A stretch of DNA of 64,000 bases from Vibrio neptunius (GTDB taxonomy: Bacteria > Pseudomonadota > Gammaproteobacteria > Enterobacterales > Vibrionaceae). The notes below the pieces were generated by a model, which was not told the origin of the DNA, made no database searches, and saw only the letters and a list, made by a program, of their open reading frames with translations. Shown one piece after another: positions 26,569-36,392 of the stretch; the first letter of the stretch is position 1, and every line of letters starts with the position of its first letter. Location: the NCBI GenBank assembly GCA_019339365.1, contig CP079859.1, positions 1,860,001 through 1,924,000 on the forward strand, given 5' to 3'. Made by a program: the position numbers and the translations under genes.

Positions 26569-27332
26569 CAAGCCTTTCTCTACATCAGCTATCGGTTCAT
26601 ATTGGTCGCAAATCGATCCTCGACAACATTGATGCGGCATTTAAAGGCGGCGAGTTTGCGGCCATATTGGGCCCAAATGGCGCAGGAAAAACGACCTTAC
26701 TGAAAGCTATGATGGGGTTAGTCCCAAGTAAAGGGCAAGTTCGTGGTCTAGATACTCACGGCAACGCTCTTCCTCGCACGGCCTATTCTTATTTATGCCA
26801 ATTGAACAAATCGTCGAGTCAACTGACCGTCATTGAAGTTGTTTTACTCGGATTGGTGCACCAACTCAATTGGCGTATTACCGATGAACAGGAACATCTT
26901 GCAGAATCCATATTACGTGAATTGGGATTAGTTCAACTCGCAACACGATCTTTCTGCCACCTCAGTGGGGGACAGCAGCAATTAGTTTCGTTAGCTCAAG
27001 CTTTGGTTGGAAGGCCATCAGTTTTATTGCTCGATGAACCCACCAGCGCGCTTGATCTCAAACACCAAGTTCAGGTTTTGGATCTGGCGAGAGACTACAC
27101 TCAACAGCAGCAATGCATCACCGTCGCGGTGCTGCACGACTTGTCGATGGCTGCTCGCTACTGTGATCACCTTGTGTTACTCGACAAGGGGTGTGTTCAA
27201 CGTCAAGGGACACCCGGTGAAGTCTTAAGCGAAAGAACGTTAAGCCGTGTTTATCAAGTCGAAGTAGACGTGGGGCATTGCAGCCAAGGTCATGCCTATG
27301 TAACGCCTGTTCGCTTGCTGCCAAAAAATTGA
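26565..27332 (+). CDS. ABC transporter ATP-binding protein (FecE-type)
   Basis: The 255-residue ATPase has Walker A GPNGAGKT (36-43), signature LSGGQQQ (133-139), Walker B LLLDEPT (154-160), a D-loop (SALD) and the switch His at 191 (HDLS). It partners the preceding permease, giving an SBP-permease-ATPase importer for a metal chelate. All catalytic motifs are intact. The methyltransferase-like synthase gene follows 18 nt later. Confidence 0.95.
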   Translation: MTSLSLHQLSVHIGRKSILDNIDAAFKGGEFAAILGPNGAGKTTLLKAMMGLVPSKGQVRGLDTHGNALPRTAYSYLCQLNKSSSQLTVIEVVLLGLVHQLNWRITDEQEHLAESILRELGLVQLATRSFCHLSGGQQQLVSLAQALVGRPSVLLLDEPTSALDLKHQVQVLDLARDYTQQQQCITVAVLHDLSMAARYCDHLVLLDKGCVQRQGTPGEVLSERTLSRVYQVEVDVGHCSQGHAYVTPVRLLPKN

Positions 27333-27350
27333 ATTCTATAAGGAAAAATT

Positions 27351-28136
27351 ATGACGATGACGCATCGCCACTATCAATTGCTGGTGGCTATTTCGACGTT
27401 TGAATCACAAATCGATACATTAACGCAATACAGTGTTGAAAGTTGTGAATGCTTTGCACTACTGCAGGACAAATTGGACGAGCTTTGCGCTTGGATTTTA
27501 ACCGAGACCACTCAACATTTGAGTGACGAAATTGGCCATCATCCTGAACATGATCGTCAAGTTAAACGTTTGCGTGAAACGGCGATAAAAGCCCTGTGTC
27601 TACTGGAAAAACATCAGTCGCAATGTGCCCAGACACACCAACTTAATGTGAGCGAATACTTGAGTCAGTTATCCGAAAACACACATATCGAACTTGATAA
27701 GGCAGGCATTGCACCAGACTCACGCGTGCTATTTGTCGGGTCTGGGTCATATCCATTGTCCGCACTCACTATCGCGCAACTAACAGGGGCGGCGGTGCAT
27801 GGTATCGATATCGATGAGCAAGCCGTTACGATGGCTAATCAGTTAGACCGAGCCTCTTTACCAACCTCGTTTGGCTCCAAGGACATAGTGACCGAATTCC
27901 AGACCTTTAAGCCAACTCATATTGTGGTGGCTTCGTTAGTCGAGCACAAATGGGAACTGCTCAATAAGATTAAGCCGCATCTGAATCCAGAGCATAGAGT
28001 ATTAGTGCGGTTTGGAAATGGTCTCAAGTCAGCGTTCAATTATCCATTCAACCCTGAATTGATGGATGGTTGGGAAACCCAACATATCCGAAATTCAGCG
28101 GCTGTCTATGACACTGTTTTGATGGAGAGATCCTAA
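27351..28136 (+). CDS. Nicotianamine-synthase-like enzyme (CntL type) of opine-metallophore synthesis
   Basis: The 261-residue protein has an N-terminal helical part (about 1-115) and a SAM-binding Rossmann part: DSRVLFVGSGSYPLSALTIA (about 123-142), then GIDIDEQAV. The GSGSYPLSA block and the gene order match bacterial nicotianamine-synthase-like enzymes (CntL in Staphylococcus and Pseudomonas). Those enzymes move the aminobutyrate group of SAM onto histidine. No CntK-like histidine racemase is in the operon, so L-histidine would be used, as in Pseudomonas pseudopaline. The product itself is inference. The dehydrogenase gene starts 2 nt after its stop. Confidence 0.75.
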   Translation: MTMTHRHYQLLVAISTFESQIDTLTQYSVESCECFALLQDKLDELCAWILTETTQHLSDEIGHHPEHDRQVKRLRETAIKALCLLEKHQSQCAQTHQLNVSEYLSQLSENTHIELDKAGIAPDSRVLFVGSGSYPLSALTIAQLTGAAVHGIDIDEQAVTMANQLDRASLPTSFGSKDIVTEFQTFKPTHIVVASLVEHKWELLNKIKPHLNPEHRVLVRFGNGLKSAFNYPFNPELMDGWETQHIRNSAAVYDTVLMERS

Positions 28137-28137
28137 T

Positions 28138-29414
28138 ATGACAAAAGCAATAGGGCGTTTGCTCATTGTCGGGGCTGGCCCCGCTGGAATTCAAACAGCG
28201 GCCTTACTTCAGGATCAGGCCACACACATCGGCATTGCCAGCCGTCCGTCTGCTCGCTGGCAACGCCATGGCCATTTGTTGAAAGACAAACAGGCAGCGT
28301 GCGTCAATGTCGCCAAATCCAATCTTGCCCCCTTGCTAGAACAGTGATGTTTGATGAGGTTTTTGATGATTTACTCACACTTGAGGGCGAGTGGGATACC
28401 TTGGTGATTGCCACACCTTCATACGCGTTGGCGTCTGTATTACTGTCGTTGCCGATTGGGTGTTTGCAATCTGTGCGAGACGTCGTCTTGCTTTCCTCTT
28501 GGGTCGGTGGGCATAAAATGACACAAGGGTATTTTGCTGAGCGGGGTTTGAATCCAAATATAGTGGTCTTTTCTAACTACTATGCGGCGACAAAGTTCGA
28601 CACCGATTCGTCGACAGTGAACGTGCTGACCAAGGCAGTGAAGAAACGCATTTATGCTCATGTCAGTCAGGGTAGTAAGGGGGCTTTTTTAGCGCTTAGT
28701 GAGGCGTTAATTAAGGTGGGCACTGACGTCAAAAGGCTAGAAAGTGGCTACAGTGTTGAAGGGAGAAACATTACATTATATGTCCACCCAGCCTTCTTTT
28801 TGACGCCTTTTTCACTTGACCATATTTTTGGGTCCAGTGATGAAACTAAGTACATGTATAAGCTTTTTCCTGAGGGGCCGATTACGCCAGCGACAATGAA
28901 AACCATGGTGGGGTTATGGCAGGATCTGTCATTACTGATGCGCCAGTTGGGTGGGGTACCATTTAACTTGTTACAGTTTCTTAATGACGACAACTACCCT
29001 GTGCACGAAGAAACGTTATCGCGACATGACATCGATACCTTTGCTGACTGTCAACCTATCGAGCAGGAGTATCGGCTTTACGTACGTTACAGTGCCATTT
29101 TGATCGACCCATTTTCTGTCCCGGATGAACAAGGGCGATATTTTGATTTTTCAGCCGTTCCGTTTGCTAGGGGCGATCTTGAGCACGAAAGTTGGCCACG
29201 GATCCCCAGTGAAGATATTCACGCATTGTATTGGGTTAGAGCGTTAGCTCACTATGTTGGGCTTGCTTTGCCAACGGTCAGTCGCCTCTTAGATGAATTT
29301 GAGCAGTGGCTGTGCCATCGTCAGATCCCCAACCATTTTTTAGAATCAAGCCATTGCCACGAGACTCAGAGTCTTCAGTGGTTGGCCCTGTTGTCAGGAG
29401 ACAATCATGAATAA
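28138..29414 (+). pseudogene. Opine-metallophore dehydrogenase (CntM type), reading frame broken by one base
   Basis: Two frames together encode one protein of about 425 residues. The first (28138-28347) holds the NAD(P)-binding start GRLLIVGAGPAGIQTAALL. The second carries YVHPAFFLTPFSLDHIF, MYKLFPEGPIT, LLQFLNDDNYPVHEETL, YVRYSAILIDPFSVPDEQG and YFDFSAVPF. These blocks are very close to staphylopine dehydrogenase CntM. One added base at about 28344-28346 (reading ...LLEQVMFDEVF...) restores a continuous frame that aligns along its length. CntM enzymes couple the nicotianamine-like intermediate to a keto acid. The break may be real or a sequencing error; no classical slippery heptamer is present. 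Confidence 0.82.
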
Positions 29415-30285
29415 AGGTGTGGCTCTTGCCATATTTTCAGCGTTGATATTCAGTATAATGAATGCACTAATCAAGGCCGCTAGCCTAACCATACCGAGTG
29501 CGGAAATCGTCTTTTTCCGCAGCGCAATAGGTACGACTATGATATTGGGGTTAATGTGGCAAGCCAAGGTTGCGTTCTCGACGGTTGGCGTTCCGTTACT
29601 GGTTTTGCGGGGGCTTCTCGGAGCCTTCTATTTGCTGGCTTTTGTCTACACCATTACTCATATACCGCTCGCTGATGCCGCGATTCTGGCCTACTTGTCG
29701 CCGTTTTTTGTGATCGTGTTGTCCAGCCTAGTGTTGGGGGAACGCCTCCCAGATAAAGCCCGATGGTTACTGCCTTTAGTCATGTTCGGTGTTGCTTTGG
29801 TCATCAATCCTTTTGATTACACGTCGTTTAATGTATTTGCTTTGGCTGGTATTGCCAGTGCGCTGTTTGCTGCTGGTGCGTCTATCACCATTCGTCATTT
29901 GAGTAAGCGGCATCATACGTATGAAATTGTGTTTTACTTTCTGATGACGGCCATGCTGGTTTCTGCCTATCTAATGAAAGATGATTTTGTTGTTCCGCAA
30001 GGGATTGAATGGGTTTACCTAGTGGCAATTGGGGTGGTGTCTTTGATTGGACAGATCTTTTTAACCAAAGCCTTTACGCATGAGAATGCTGCTGTCGTGG
30101 CAGCGACTCGATACATAGGCTTAGTTTTTAATGTGCTATGGGGCGTTTTATTCTGGCAGGAAATACCGAGTTGGATGACTATTTTGGGTGGGGGATCATT
30201 GTTGTCGCTTGTATCGCCTTGTCTTGGAAAACATCCTCTTCTCCTGCCGCTCAGCCACAGTCAGCGAAATCTTAACCTCTTCTAA
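29407..30285 (+). CDS. EamA/DMT-family exporter, probable opine-metallophore exporter (CntI type)
   Basis: The protein has ten membrane helices in two EamA repeats: IFSALIFSIMNALIKAASLT, RGLLGAFYLLAFVYTITHIP, YLSPFFVIVLSSLVLGERLP, and a second half from FNVFALAGIASALFAAGASI. It overlaps the dehydrogenase end by 8 nt. In Pseudomonas an EamA protein (CntI) exports pseudopaline, so the same job is inferred here. The C-terminus as read (SLLSLVSPCLGK...) is unlike the family. One extra G in the G5 run at 30190-30194 would give GGGIIVVACIALSWKT and a stop at 30275, which looks right. Confidence 0.8.
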   Translation: MNKGVALAIFSALIFSIMNALIKAASLTIPSAEIVFFRSAIGTTMILGLMWQAKVAFSTVGVPLLVLRGLLGAFYLLAFVYTITHIPLADAAILAYLSPFFVIVLSSLVLGERLPDKARWLLPLVMFGVALVINPFDYTSFNVFALAGIASALFAAGASITIRHLSKRHHTYEIVFYFLMTAMLVSAYLMKDDFVVPQGIEWVYLVAIGVVSLIGQIFLTKAFTHENAAVVAATRYIGLVFNVLWGVLFWQEIPSWMTILGGGSLLSLVSPCLGKHPLLLPLSHSQRNLNLF

Positions 30286-30362
30286 GCTCAGTGATCATAT
30301 TGACGATTGCTGAGCGGATTGCTCCCATAATGGAGACCAAAAACTCCTATAGTGACTGTTGA

Positions 30363-30384
30363 CCTCGACTTAAGTTGAGGTTTT
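30363..30384 (+). terminator. Rho-independent terminator after the metallophore operon
   Basis: CCTCGACTTAAGTTGAGG followed by TTTTA. Confidence 0.75.
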
Positions 30385-30460
30385 ATCCTGTGTTTTCTTC
30401 GCTTTGGTGATACCCAGATATGGGCTATCGCTAAACTCAGGATCTTGACAAGGAGCTATT

Positions 30461-30859
30461 ATGATCCCAAGGAACTCAATATTGCGCGTTGCTCGACCGA
30501 CTAACGAACTTGATGTTCTCACCAATATGTATATCAAGGGCTTAGGCTTTGAACTATTGGCTAGTTTTACTGACCACGAAGGCTTTAGCGGAAGTATCAT
30601 TGGTCATCCAGCTCACCCCTATCACTTAGAATTCACACACCATCACGGCAGTCATGTAGAACCTGCACCTAGTCTAGATAACTTGCTGGTATTTTACGTA
30701 CCTGATGAAAGTCATTGGCAGAGCTGTTGCCAAAACATGGTGGAGGCGGGGTTTCACCGAGTCGCTTCATTTAACCCATATTGGGAAAACGTTGGATGGA
30801 CTTATGAAGATATCGATGGTTACCGCGTGGTATTGCAGCGTCAGGTTTGGGAGGCATAA
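30461..30859 (+). CDS. VOC-family (glyoxalase/bleomycin-resistance fold) protein
   Basis: The 132-residue protein has VOC features: ILRVARPTNELDVLTNMYIK and GLGFELLASFTDHEGFSG at the start, HLEFTHH in the middle (metal-ligand His/Glu positions) and GYRVVLQ at the end. It starts after AAGGAGC. The stop overlaps the next start by one base (TAATG), so it is translationally coupled to the flavin reductase. The substrate is unknown. Confidence 0.85.
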   Translation: MIPRNSILRVARPTNELDVLTNMYIKGLGFELLASFTDHEGFSGSIIGHPAHPYHLEFTHHHGSHVEPAPSLDNLLVFYVPDESHWQSCCQNMVEAGFHRVASFNPYWENVGWTYEDIDGYRVVLQRQVWEA

Positions 30860-31431
30860 TGGCTAATTTAGAACATACCAAACGAGGTCAGGATAGGCGA
30901 ATAGCGATTGTACTTGGCTCATCAAAGGCAGATGGCAATACACGTCAATTCGCTGAAGTGGTTGCTGCGGCTTCTGGGGGCCGCGTGTTTGACTTGTCAG
31001 ATTATGGCATCACATATTACGACTACGAACACCGCAACGAATCCGATGATTTTCTTGAGTTAATGCGTACATTGGTCGACGCAGACCATATAGTTTGGGC
31101 GTCCCCTGTGTACTGGTATTCGATGTCAGCTCAAATGAAAGTGTTTTTTGACAGGTTGTCGGACTTGACAGAGAACGACAAGCCTTTGGGTCGACGTTGG
31201 GCGGGAAAAAGCATGTCGGTCATTTCTACAGGTTATCAATCTACGTGTCCATCGTGTTTTATTGAGCCATTTGTTCTGACCGCTCGGTATTTCGACTTGG
31301 ACTTCAAAGGCCACCAATATCTCTCTATTCAAACCGACGCTGATCTGGCGCAAATAGAAGTGGCTGCTCATAAAGCGGCAGGCCATATCGACAGCCAGCA
31401 GATAATTGAGCAAGGGGTTAGCGTAGAATAG
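30859..31431 (+). CDS. NADPH-dependent FMN reductase / flavodoxin-like oxidoreductase
   Basis: A 190-residue flavodoxin-fold protein: IAIVLGSSKADGNTRQFAEV (FMN phosphate loop GSSxxxGNTR) and HIVWASPVYWYSMSAQMKVF (isoalloxazine contact), then FFDRLSD. ATG 30859 (MANLEH) is chosen: GGGAGGC lies just before it and TAATG couples it to the VOC gene. An extra CPSC motif is seen in the C-terminal half (STCPSCF). Role unknown; possibly detoxification together with the VOC protein. A 12-bp-stem terminator follows. Confidence 0.88.
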   Translation: MANLEHTKRGQDRRIAIVLGSSKADGNTRQFAEVVAAASGGRVFDLSDYGITYYDYEHRNESDDFLELMRTLVDADHIVWASPVYWYSMSAQMKVFFDRLSDLTENDKPLGRRWAGKSMSVISTGYQSTCPSCFIEPFVLTARYFDLDFKGHQYLSIQTDADLAQIEVAAHKAAGHIDSQQIIEQGVSVE

Positions 31432-31442
31432 TGATCCAAATA

Positions 31443-31484
31443 CTCAATCTGGGCTTTGAACCTGTCGCCCAGATTGAGATTTTC
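31443..31484 (+). terminator. Rho-independent terminator
   Basis: CTCAATCTGGGC / GCCCAGATTGAG perfect 12-bp stem with a 12-base loop, then ATTTTC. Confidence 0.85.
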
Positions 31485-31496
31485 TATTCGTAGTTG

Positions 31497-33856
31497 CTAG
31501 TGATAAGTAATGGTTAATACAGGCCCCATTCCCAGTTCACGAGAACTGATATCAAGGCCGTTCAGGCTCTTAGGTACAATGATAAGCCCAGTGTTTTCTC
31601 CGTTTAACCATGATTGAAGTAAGCCTGAATGGGTTAGGTCGATACGGTAAACACCTTTCTCTTTAGGCGAGAAGGTGGTCAGATAGTCGCTAGAACCACC
31701 GTTATCGTAAACCGATTGCCAAGTCGCCGTCTGCTCATTCCAACTTTGGCTGACGCGATACAATTCGAAATCGCCAGTCGAAGCGTTGGTCACGTGTAAG
31801 GCTAGTACCACTGAGTCAATCTCAGCAACTTCAGGTAAAACAGAGACATCAAACTTCATCAACGTATTGGTTTTGCCATATTTGCTATCAAGCAAGTCAG
31901 CAAGCAAACCGTCCGAATGGTTGTTGAAGTTTTCCGAAGATTTACTCGAGGCGATAAAAGTATCGTCACTGGTTGGTAGCGATAGCGAGTTAACGGGAGC
32001 CTCACAGTCTTTACGTTCGTGATAGCTAACAACCAGGGCTGGTGGTGTACCTGTTTCACTTGAGTTAAAGTCGAGGCCGTCGGTTGTACCTGATGAAGCG
32101 ACGACGATGCCAAAATTGCCATCATGAGCCCACAAATCGAGTAGGTGGCTGTCGGTTAAATCAACATCAAACTTGCCCGTTGATGAAGGAGTGAATTGGG
32201 TCAGTGTTCTTGCGGCGATTTGTTCACCACCGACTGAATTCCAAGTCGCCGATGAGTCGGTCCAAGCCTCTTCTGCAATATGAACGCCATACGCGCCATA
32301 AGATTTGTTAGTGACTTGCAATTCAAGCTTAACGCCAGCTATATCGACACACGTGGGGATTGATGAAATGTCAAACGCCATCAGACTCATGGTACGGCCA
32401 TAAGCAGAATCAGAGGCGTCGGCTAGCAAGCCATCTTGGTGTCCATCAAAGTTAGTATCTGGCTGTGATTGTGCGACAAAAACATCTTGCGTCACAGGTA
32501 AGCGAATAAATGAAGGAGATGGCCCGGGGTTTTGGTTCTTCAGTATTGAGAGACCATCTGATGACTGAACCAGATCCATCGTTTCTCCAACTTCATTGAG
32601 TGACCACCAGTTGACGTTTTCGGGTAAACGAAGCCTATCCGCTTGTCTGTCTTCTCTTGTTAGCGTGGAGGCTGAAGCGTCAAACTGCGCTGTTCGGACC
32701 GTCATCGTGTCTGGCAACACTTGGATGACCTTCACTTGTTGAATACTGGCCGCGTCTAAGGTCCAGCTTTTAGGATCATTCGCTGATCGGGCTGCCGCCC
32801 CCAACTGCCTTCACCGATGTAGACTGTGCCTCCGCTTGGCGAAGTAACAAAGCCGCTGCCGTCTGGTTTTAGTTCTCGGGTGGCTTTGGTCAAGTGGCTG
32901 TCAGATTCCACAACCAGATTCATACCGTGTTGGTAAAACAAGTTTGCCCACCAGTTAAACAGATCTGGGCTGTCTGACTTGGATGACACGTGAGGAAACA
33001 TCGGCCTGTGATACTGGGCAACGCGCCAGACGTTTTGAGTGCCATGAGTGGCTAAATCTTGTTCAAGCCACTGGTTCATTTGAGAAGCGTAGCTTGACCA
33101 TCCACTTTTGCGAAATTGGCTGTTCAGTGTATAGACGCGAAGTAATGGTGAAATGTTAACAACGTTGTAGGTATCAAAAGGATTACACTCACCATTACCA
33201 TCAGCATCGACTCCAAACACCTTACATAGTGTTGAGTAATCGTAGTCTTCATGATTGCCATGGGTAGGAATAAATGGGTAGGTACGCTTGTACGCTATGC
33301 CGTCAATCTGGTCACTGGAAAAGGTCAATGCCCAATCCTCTAAGTACTGAGCCATTTGTGACGCGCTGTTTTGGCTGGTGTAGTCGCCGCCGTGAAGTAT
33401 GAATAAAGGACGAACTTTCGCGACGAGCTGATTTCCCATTCTTCGGTTGGTCCACCCTGTGCGTGTATCGCCTCCAGCGATCATAACAAACTCACTGTTA
33501 TCAATCGGAGCGGTACGGAACCAAAAACGTTCTCCACAACCTTGCTGGTCACAGACACGATAGTAAACCGGTGAATCCGGTGTTAGATTCTCCAGTCTGA
33601 CAAAATAGCTGAGTAAATCACCGCCGAACACGTGGTTGTAGCTAGGTTGTTTGGTCAGCCATGTCGTTTCATCTGTTGAGGTGCCGTATTGCACATAGGG
33701 TTGTTCACTCTCACCGTTTGGCGAGAAACCAATCACCGCTTCTCGCGCAGGGTCGCTGTCCCAGACTACTCGATGATATTGTGTTGCGGCTCCCGCATTC
33801 AAACAGGTGAGCCCGGTTATGGCTAAAAGTGACAGTGTTGCAATCCTTCGAATCAT
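31497..33856 (-). pseudogene. Secreted metallophosphatase with two DNRLRE modules, frame broken by one base
   Basis: The N-terminal part (33856-32756) has a signal peptide, a fibronectin-III-like domain and a purple-acid-phosphatase-like domain with GGDTRTGW, HGGDYTS, THGNHEDY, QYHRPM and SDSHL metal-ligand blocks. The second part (32804-31497, another frame) holds two repeated modules of about 160 residues (DVFVAQ...NFDGHQDGLLAD and DTFIAS...NNHSDGLLAD), typical DNRLRE/CBM96-like domains. Adding one base to the C5 run at 32798-32802 joins them as ...GEGSWGAAARSANDPKSW.... The start could be the ATG at 33868; GGACTTAATT favours 33856. It is probably a surface or secreted phosphoesterase. Confidence 0.8.
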
Positions 33857-33962
33857 AATTAAGTCCATAGGTTATGGGTTAGAGTCGGCCTAAACTGACC
33901 ATGAAAATTCGACTAACGTGCTTAAGTGCGCACCTGCTACAGGGGGAACGCTCATGACGGGT

Positions 33963-34580
33963 TCACTCCCATTGAGTGACCAAAATTAAAAAGGCGGCAT
34001 TGCGATAGGGAAGGGTTTTCACTTGCCCATCGCGAAAGTCAACAGCGTTGGCCCCATCACCCAAACGAGCATAGAAGCCGTGCAAAGGAATGGAATGGTC
34101 AGATGACCAGTAATCGCCTTTGCGCACCCTCGGGAAAAATCCGCTGCTGATTTTGGCTTGTCCATTGGGCACCGAGAGGTTAATCAGCGTAGTGAGCTCG
34201 TCTGTCGTTGGGACCCGCCAATCATTGCGGCCACATAAGGATTCAGCGTTGGTTCGAGTGACATGGTCGAAGCTGTCGCAGCGACCCTCGTTAAAAAAGC
34301 AATCGCCGCGATCTGGGACTCCTCGCTCCCCGTCAAACCATGAGTAAGACCAGTAAGAGTCATGGATATTTTCAGAGTCAGTCTTTACTTCCCAGAGCAA
34401 TCCGGTTTGCTTATCCAACACGCAGTTCCAAGGCCCCTGCCAGATATCGAGCGGTTGTCCACTCATGGTTATTTTTTGCCACCTTGATGATTGGGGGTTA
34501 TCGGGTTGAATGGGGTGAAGGTAAGCGATGACCACTAAACTTGTGATCAAAGCAACCAGAATCGACAAGCGTTTGATCAT
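33963..34580 (-). CDS. DUF1566 (Lcl C-terminal domain) exported protein
   Basis: A 205-residue protein with an N-terminal hydrophobic signal/anchor (MIKRLSILVALITSLVVIAY) and a DUF1566 domain: VLDKQTGLLWEVKT, WRVPTTDELTTLI, YWSSDHS and FILVTQ. Such domains occur in surface proteins, and their ligand is unknown. The ATG overlaps the stop of the upstream cytochrome-like gene (ATGA) once that gene's frame is repaired, which indicates a coupled operon. It precedes the metallophosphatase gene by about 106 bp. Confidence 0.8.
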   Translation of the reverse strand: MIKRLSILVALITSLVVIAYLHPIQPDNPQSSRWQKITMSGQPLDIWQGPWNCVLDKQTGLLWEVKTDSENIHDSYWSYSWFDGERGVPDRGDCFFNEGRCDSFDHVTRTNAESLCGRNDWRVPTTDELTTLINLSVPNGQAKISSGFFPRVRKGDYWSSDHSIPLHGFYARLGDGANAVDFRDGQVKTLPYRNAAFLILVTQWE

Positions 34581-36134
34581 TGTGCTGCCTCAAATGCCAA
34601 GCGAATGCCTTGCGCGTGTCGCGTATGTGCTATTTGTGAATGATCAAACGCGGCTACCCAAAGACACACGCCATCGCGTATTGCAATATCTTGAACTGAG
34701 CCTGTTTCTAATCTTCGAGCGATTTCGAGTGACCATACTCCATTGTTCCATCGTCCAAAGGCACGGACATCCCCCGGTCCCCTTCAAACTGATTAGAGTT
34801 GTGTAATACCGAAGGAAGGATCGTCTTGAGGGGGACTGGTCAACGTGTTGTGTGTAAGCCATGGTGTCATGCCAGCTCAGGTAGGGAGCGTAACGCGTAG
34901 ACTGGTTAATAGACGAAAAAGAGCTGGTTAGATTTGAGTTAGGCAGACGTTTAGGCGTGACGCCATGGGGTGAATACCACTGCCAGTTCATTACGTAAGC
35001 GCCGGACTCTTTACCATCAGTGATATAGCCAGCGGTATAGCGCCTCTTAGCGGGGTCAACTTGCTGAGGAGTAGTGAACGAATTGTCATCCGCCTGATAC
35101 ATGGCATTGGTTCGTACAGCCTTCCAATGCCATAGATCACGAAGGCTGTTATCTGGCGAATAGTGATAACCTTTGCCGTGCCAATTGGCCGGTTTTCCCT
35201 CTAAGGGTTTAGGCCCAAGATGGGCTGTACCATCAGCGCCTAGGTTACAGGTATTGGAGAGCATTATTGCCAGTTTGTCTTCATAGAATCGCTTTTCGTC
35301 GAAGCGATAAAAGCCGTCTTCTTGGACTTGCCAACCTTTGTCTGTTTTAACCAGAGGGAGGTGATTTAGGCTCTCGGTGGGGTCATCCCAAGTGATGTGG
35401 AAGAAAATATCCTGCTGGTTGTGGAGCGCTTTGATGCCGATGCGAGTATAGCCATTTTCAAACCCTTCCCCACCATGGGTTTCTACATAGGTCGATGGTG
35501 TATTTTTCCAAATGTGCTCGTCGGCAATACCATCAATACTGATAACCTGATCCGGTGGTAAAGTGGTGGCGGTGAGAGTAGAAGAGGAAGTCAAAAATAG
35601 CCCCATCCAAGGGACACAGGTAAGGGTTAAAACCACCAGTATTTGGCGTATTTCAGGTCCAGTGACTTGAGTGGAAAAGAGGGAGACGAATACCGTTACA
35701 CCATATTGAACAAAGTAGCCACCAGCATGAAGAAACAGGTAAAGCAGCGCTCCGTGTGCAAGATAGAAGTGCAGCTTGCTTGCATCACCGGCGTAACCGC
35801 CAAGCAGTAACCATCCAGTCACAATTAATGTAGGGAAGAGCACGTAGCTGACTTTAATAAAGCGTTTATTAAATGCGTTGATGCCTCGATGCGGGCTCGA
35901 TTTAACACTCGGCTTGAGCCTCCAACGGTAAATACAATATGAGAGCGTTAAAGCACTTAACGCAATACCGGAATAGATATGGATGGAATGCAATTGCCCT
36001 TGAGGAAGCCACACTGAGAAGAAAAGCCAGTGCGGATAGCTCACTGTTGCGATGCGAAAGCCTGTGAAAAGGTTGATCAGAACAAACAGCATGGCAAATC
36101 CATGCAATACGACCCAAACTAGTGTCCGTTTCAT
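34577..36134 (-). pseudogene. Membrane cytochrome b561-like protein fused to an ethylbenzene-dehydrogenase-type haem domain, frame broken twice
   Basis: Residues about 1-195 hold five hydrophobic helices with spaced histidines (LHGF, LHSIHIYSG, LHFYLAHGAL, FLHAGG), like di-haem cytochrome b561. Residues about 200-430 resemble the EB_dh/ComplexII-gamma-like haem-binding domain (VISIDGIADEHIW, IFFHITWDDP, LWHWKA). As read, the frame continues to a meaningless end at 34644. Adding one base at each of two runs (G5 34830-34834, C5 34771-34775) gives a sensible ending: QFEGDRGDVRAFGRWNNG, WSLEIARRLETG, AAFDHSQIAHTRH and stop at 34577. Inferred role: electron transfer between quinone pool and periplasm. 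Confidence 0.75.
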
Positions 36135-36392
36135 TGACCCGATTGATAAAGTTGATAGAGGTGGGCCAACTTTAAAGCATGTGATTCAAAAGGATAGGAT
36201 ATGAATCACATATGAATAATGTTTAATATGAATTTATCGCAACTGTCATAAATCATCGGTGTCATCTCACCACAGAATCCCAAGAGAGTAGATATGGAGA
36301 TCGTGTTGAAAGTGTTGGATTCCTACATCAAATAATCTTGCTCAAACGAACTTATCAAAGTTTTAAGCCGAGGCTGCGCGTTATATTCCTTT
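36135..36392. other. Intergenic region
   Basis: Holds the promoter of the cytochrome-like gene on the minus strand. No gene, repeat or clear box was seen. Confidence 0.4.

Noticed and set aside
28325..28347. Programmed -1 frameshift in the opine dehydrogenase
   Set aside because: The C5 run is there, but the X XXY YYZ heptamer is not, and no downstream pseudoknot is evident. A single missing base explains the data more simply.
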